Of a stretch of DNA of 18,505 nucleotides, positions 15,634 through 18,505 are shown piece by piece (position 1 is the first letter of the stretch; the number at the start of each line of letters is the position of its first letter). Origin of the DNA: an uncultured Eggerthellaceae bacterium (lineage in GTDB: Bacteria; Actinomycetota; Coriobacteriia; Coriobacteriales; Eggerthellaceae); contig CAKTVK010000036.1 of the NCBI GenBank assembly GCA_934623455.1, forward strand, positions 1 through 18,505. The letters are read 5' to 3'. The notes under the pieces were generated by a model. It searched no databases. It was not told where the DNA came from and was given only the letters and a program-made list of their open reading frames with translations. Made by a program: the position numbers and the translations under genes.

Positions 15634-16533
15634 TCAGGGCTTCACATGGGCGCGCGGATGAGCGTTCAGATACTCTTCGCGAATATGGGTGCGGCTGACA
15701 TGCGTGTAGATTTGCGTAGTGGAGATATCGGAATGGCCCAAGATTTCTTGGATAGTGCGCAAATCCGCTCCCCCTTCAAGCATATGCGTTGCATACGAAT
15801 GCCGTAACGTATGGGGATGCAGTCCCTTCACGCCAACGGCATGCCCCGCATTCGCCACGATTTTATGGACGCTTTGACGGGAAAGTCGCGTTCCGCGCGT
15901 GTTCAAGAACACCGCGGGCGTGGGACGCTCCCCCGCTAAGGAAAGCTCTGCTCGCGCATTGCGCAGATACTCATCGAGCGCGCGAGCAGCCGCACCCGAA
16001 ATGGGAGAAATACGATCTTTGTCGCCTTTTCCGCGCACACGCAAAAAGCCCTGATCAAATTGGATATCGTGCAAATTCAAACCGGTGAGCTCGCTCACAC
16101 GTAAGCCGCAACCGTAAAGCAGTTCCAAGATCGCCTTATCACGAAGACCAGCTGAAGTAGCAGGAAATGGCTGATCAAGAAGCTCCGTTACTTGATCGAT
16201 GCTCAAAACATCAGGGAGAAGCTGCGGGGTTTTCGGCGGATAGAGGACATCGGCCGGATTATCTTCGCGATAACCCTCGCGCACCAGAAATTTGAAGAAG
16301 CCTTTGATGGTGGAGAGCGTGCGTTTGATGCTTGTTGCGGCAAAACCTTGTTCGCTGAGGTCGTTTTGAAACGCAACGATATCATTTCGCTGCGCATGCT
16401 CAAGCAAAACACCGCGCCCGTTCAAATAATCCTCGAATTTGCGCAGGTCGCGGCCGTACGCCTCGATTGTTTTATCGGCACTGCCTCGTTCGATGCGCAA
16501 GTAAGAAAGAAAATCTTTTGCCAATTGTCCCAT
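15634..16533 (-). CDS. xerD: Site-specific tyrosine recombinase XerD
   Basis: XerD is a tyrosine recombinase that, with XerC, resolves chromosome dimers at dif. The 299-residue product has standard XerD length. The N-terminal SAM-like core-binding domain (about 1-90) contains FLSYLRIERGSADKTIEAY. The catalytic domain has Arg145 (CGLRVSEL), Lys169 (RGKGDKDR), His241 and Arg244 (HPHTLRHSYATH), His267 (LGHSDISTTQ) and the nucleophile Tyr276 (IYTHV). The full catalytic set is thus present. The ATG at 16533 fits the family N-terminus; an upstream ATG at 16602 would add 23 unrelated residues. No Shine-Dalgarno sequence precedes the ATG. XerD is preferred over XerC because of the overall sequence style, but the two are close. 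Confidence 0.92.
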   Translation of the reverse strand: MGQLAKDFLSYLRIERGSADKTIEAYGRDLRKFEDYLNGRGVLLEHAQRNDIVAFQNDLSEQGFAATSIKRTLSTIKGFFKFLVREGYREDNPADVLYPPKTPQLLPDVLSIDQVTELLDQPFPATSAGLRDKAILELLYGCGLRVSELTGLNLHDIQFDQGFLRVRGKGDKDRISPISGAAARALDEYLRNARAELSLAGERPTPAVFLNTRGTRLSRQSVHKIVANAGHAVGVKGLHPHTLRHSYATHMLEGGADLRTIQEILGHSDISTTQIYTHVSRTHIREEYLNAHPRAHVKP

Positions 16534-16539
16534 GCACCC

Positions 16540-16545
16540 ATTATA
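16540..16545 (-). promoter_or_regulatory. Candidate -10 box of xerD, leaderless start
   Basis: A perfect TATAAT on the minus strand ends 6 nt before the xerD ATG, which places the transcript start at or next to the A of the start codon. With no Shine-Dalgarno sequence, a leaderless mRNA fits; such mRNAs are common in actinobacteria. No good -35 box is seen at 16-18 bp spacing. Confidence 0.5.
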
Positions 16546-16600
16546 GTTGACAAACTCCCCCGGCGGTATTTGATGACAAATTACCCCACCTTTTGTCAAC
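16546..16600. repeat. GTTGACAAA-type dyad repeats before xerD
   Basis: GTTGACAAA (16546-16554) and its exact inverse TTTGTCAAC (16592-16600) flank a third related copy, GATGACAAA (16572-16580). The third copy is itself part of a 14-bp imperfect palindrome, ATTTG-ATGA-CAAAT (16568-16581). The cluster lies between the intron 3' end and the xerD -10 box, where a regulator operator could sit. The binding protein is unknown. Confidence 0.5.
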
Positions 16601-16609
16601 ATTTCAATC

Positions 16610-16648
16610 GAGTAGGAGGTGCGTCGTTATTCGGCGCACCGTCCTCTC
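16610..16648 (-). ncRNA. Group II intron domain VI with branch-point A
   Basis: Minus-strand pairing is GAG-AGGA-(C)-GGTGCG with CGCACC-TCCT-(A)-CTC, closing an 11-nt loop (16624-16634). The adenosine at 16613 is bulged between two helix segments, 7 nt from the proposed 3' end. This is where the lariat branch point lies in group II introns. A single C (16641) is unpaired on the other side. Confidence 0.75.
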
Positions 16649-16650
16649 AC

Positions 16651-16682
16651 ACCACCGTGCGTACCGTTCGGTACACGGCGGT
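16651..16682 (-). ncRNA. Group II intron domain V (catalytic core)
   Basis: The minus-strand RNA folds as an 8-bp lower helix (ACCGCCGU with ACGGUGGU), a 2-nt GC bulge, a 5-bp upper helix (GUACC with GGUAC) and a GAAC tetraloop. This is the domain V layout. It stands just after the maturase stop codon and before domain VI. No pairing defects are seen, so the ribozyme core looks intact. Confidence 0.85.
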
Positions 16683-16686
16683 TCCG

Positions 16687-18089
16687 CTAACTTACACGCA
16701 CCTGCCTGTAATAATCCGAGAAAAACAGGTAGCCTTTACGACGTAGCTGCTCGTTTCTGATTGCCTTGCTCATTATGGGGCTCCCGGCTGTTCGCCAGTA
16801 GCTTTTACGAGTATTGGCAAATTCCCATGCTTTTTGCCTTTCGATGCCGCATTTCTTCAACATCTTATAGCGCGTGCGAACACGCTTCCACTGCTTCCAG
16901 TAGACCATGCGGATGCGCCTGCGCATCCATTTGTCTACTTGGCATAGCAGCGACCTCATATCCGCTAGCTTAAAGTAGTTGACCCAGCCCCGCACAAACC
17001 ACGTTATGGCTTGCGGCCTGTAGTCATTTGGCATTGCGTTGCTTCTCGCGGTGAGCTCCCTTACGCGCTCCTTCATCGCCTTGATGGATTTCGGGTGCAC
17101 GCGAAGGCGGCACCTCCCATCCTTGCGATAGAAGGCATAGCCTAGATATTTCACCTCGCTGAACCTTGCCACGCAAGTCTTGTCCCTGTTCACCTTGAGA
17201 AACAGCTTCTCTTCGATAAACGAGGCAATGGACTTGCACACCCGCTCCGCGGCTCGCCTTGACTTGCTGAATATCATGCAGCCGTCGGCATAGCGCACAA
17301 AACGGTGCCCCGTCTTTCGAGCTCCTTGTCAAGCTCGTTGAGCATGACGTTGGACAGAAGCGGAGAGAGCGGTCCTCCTTGGGGCATGCCGACCTTTGTT
17401 TGCTCGAATGCGCCGCCCACCATGACACCGGCGTTCAGGTACTTGTGTATAAGCGACACCACCCGCCCGTCGGTTACGGTTTCCGATAGCACTTGAACAA
17501 GCTTTGATTGGCATACCGTGTCGAAGAACTTCTCTAAGTCCATATCAACCACCCATACATACCCATCGTCGATATGACGCCTGCAGGCGCAGAGTGCGCC
17601 ATGCGCGCTCCTATTGGGTCTGAAGCCAAAGCTCGAGTCGCTGAACTGCGGCTCGAACAGAGGCGTTAGCTGGGCGGTGATAGCTTGCTGCACCACGCGG
17701 TCCACTACGGTAGGGATTCCGAGTTTTCTCGCCTTACCTTTCTCTTTCTTGGGAATTTCCACCCTTCGCACGGGGCGCGGGGCGTATTTCCCTTGCTCGA
17801 TTTGCTCGAAGAGTTCATCTGAGCGGTCTTTGAAGTAGCCATGCATCTCGGACACGCTCATCTTGTCAACGCCAGCGCCGCCTTTGCTGGCCTTGACCTT
17901 TTTGTAGGCAAGACGCATGTTGTCCTTGCCGACGATCCTTTCCAGCAAATCATTCGGGCAGTGCGTGTCGGCGTGTTTGTCGGGCGCTATCCTTTGAGCG
18001 CTTGACGCTTGCAAGTGCTGTCCTTGTTCCGCAAGTTCCATTTCCTGCAAACCCCACAATGCGGGTTGGCTGCCTTTAATCGCGCCCAT
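16687..18089 (-). pseudogene. ltrA: Group II intron reverse transcriptase/maturase, frameshifted
   Basis: The intact protein would bind and help fold the intron RNA (maturase) and copy it into DNA (reverse transcriptase). The ATG at 18089 has GGGAGG 6 nt upstream. The first part (residues 1-261) carries RT motifs SFGFRPNRSAHGAL, VDMDLEKFFDTV (Asp182) and GMPQGGPLSPLLSN. After ERRG the frame is lost near 17307. Adding one C on the minus strand restores RRG-HRFVRYADGCMIFSKS. The second part (16687 to about 17306) contains the rest of the RT and the maturase domain (GWVNYF, RRRIRMVYWKQWKR, GYLFFSDYY) without an HNH endonuclease. The restored length is 467 residues, normal for the family. The active site reads YADG instead of YADD, so the enzyme would be inactive even without the frameshift. 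Confidence 0.9.
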
Positions 18090-18498
18090 AGGTAACCTCC
18101 CTTCTACTTACACCTGTTAACGGTTCGACCCTTCCCTAGAAGTTGGACACCCCTTTAGGTACTATGGTCTCGGCTGACTTCTCATGGCAAGCTTTACTCC
18201 GCATCTGCAAAATCCATTGCACTCATGCGTCCATGAGACCTCCCGAGGTAAGCCGCGTTTCTTTCCCTCCATGCGCCTGCCGCATTTACGCCATGGGCTT
18301 CCGCATGGCTATAGGGCTTCGACTTGTATCGCAGCCTCACCCGCCCATATACGCCTGATGCGGTTCCTGTCCGTCAGGCCAGAGGTTTGCCTTATGCTTC
18401 CTTCAGATTCCACCTCGCGATGGACACCCTTGCACTTGGCTATGCGCTTCCCGCCATTGGGCGCGCTAGGGACTTTCACCCATTAGAAACGTGCGCAT
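18090..18498 (-). ncRNA. Group II intron 5' domains (I-III)
   Basis: About 410 nt of non-coding sequence precede the maturase gene on the minus strand, the expected size for domains I-III. The GGGTGAAAGTCCC hairpin close to the 5' end fits domain I. I did not assign the exon-binding sites, since only a few bases of possible 5' exon are in view. Open frames here on the plus strand are not supported. Confidence 0.6.
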
Positions 18499-18505
18499 GC
18501 TCGGC

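Larger units (their letters stand above)
16607..18498 (-). mobile_element. Group II intron with degenerate maturase gene
   Basis: This is a self-splicing ribozyme retroelement on the minus strand, about 1.9 kb, a normal length. The 3' end is placed at 16607 after a CTACTCGAT-like end, supported by domains V and VI just upstream of it. The encoded protein lies in the domain IV position. The 5' end is uncertain. An ATGCG (18494-18498) resembles the GUGYG consensus but has A in place of the first G, and is followed by GGGTGAAAGTCCC, typical of domain I. The real 5' end may lie there or just outside the window. The element sits immediately upstream of the xerD promoter region. Its class is not decided. 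Confidence 0.85.

Noticed and set aside
16546..16600. A dif recombination site next to xerD
   Set aside because: The dyads are too widely spaced, and no 11-6-11 arrangement of the Xer consensus is seen.
16534..16602. Longer XerD starting at the ATG at 16602
   Set aside because: The 23 added residues do not match the family, no ribosome site precedes that ATG, and it would run through the TATAAT box.

Overview
The window is an almost complete division and cell-wall (dcw) gene cluster, read entirely on the minus strand from right to left. In transcription order it holds mraZ, rsmH, ftsL, a class B PBP (ftsI), murE, murF, mraY, murD, ftsW, murG, murC, murB and ftsQ. A XerD recombinase gene and a group II intron lie upstream of it, also on the minus strand. 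The gene order (murB between murC and ftsQ, no ddl or ftsA in view), the m-DAP-type MurE motif, the mid-50s %GC impression and the protein style suggest an actinobacterium of class Coriobacteriia (Eggerthella/Slackia/Cryptobacterium-like). That placement is inference; no 16S or species marker is present.

Layout from right to left. Positions 16607 to about 18498 hold a group II intron with a recognisable domain V and a domain VI with a bulged branch-point A. Its reverse transcriptase/maturase is broken by a one-base frameshift and has a YADG instead of a YADD active site. Positions 15634-16533 hold xerD, whose start sits directly behind a TATAAT box with no Shine-Dalgarno sequence. A rho-independent terminator at 15484-15512 separates xerD from the dcw operon. 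The region 15413-15472 carries the likely dcw promoter overlapped by TGGG-type MraZ boxes. Positions 141-15362 are the dcw operon. Its genes are spaced by 0-50 bp, with two junctions where the stop codon abuts the next ATG (TAGATG), except for a 194-bp murE-murF gap rich in palindromes.

Together the genes build and incorporate septal peptidoglycan. MurB and MurC-F make UDP-MurNAc-pentapeptide, MraY and MurG convert it to lipid II, and FtsW with the class B PBP polymerises and crosslinks it at the division site, supported by FtsL and FtsQ. MraZ and RsmH are the conserved regulator and 16S rRNA methyltransferase at the head of the operon. ftsZ would be expected just beyond the left edge but is not seen.

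I see no wholly new system. The observations most worth checking are the apparently intact ribozyme core with a doubly damaged maturase, the repeated GTTGACAAA-like motifs between the intron and xerD, the KTS (not KTG) motif in the division PBP, and the structured murE-murF gap.
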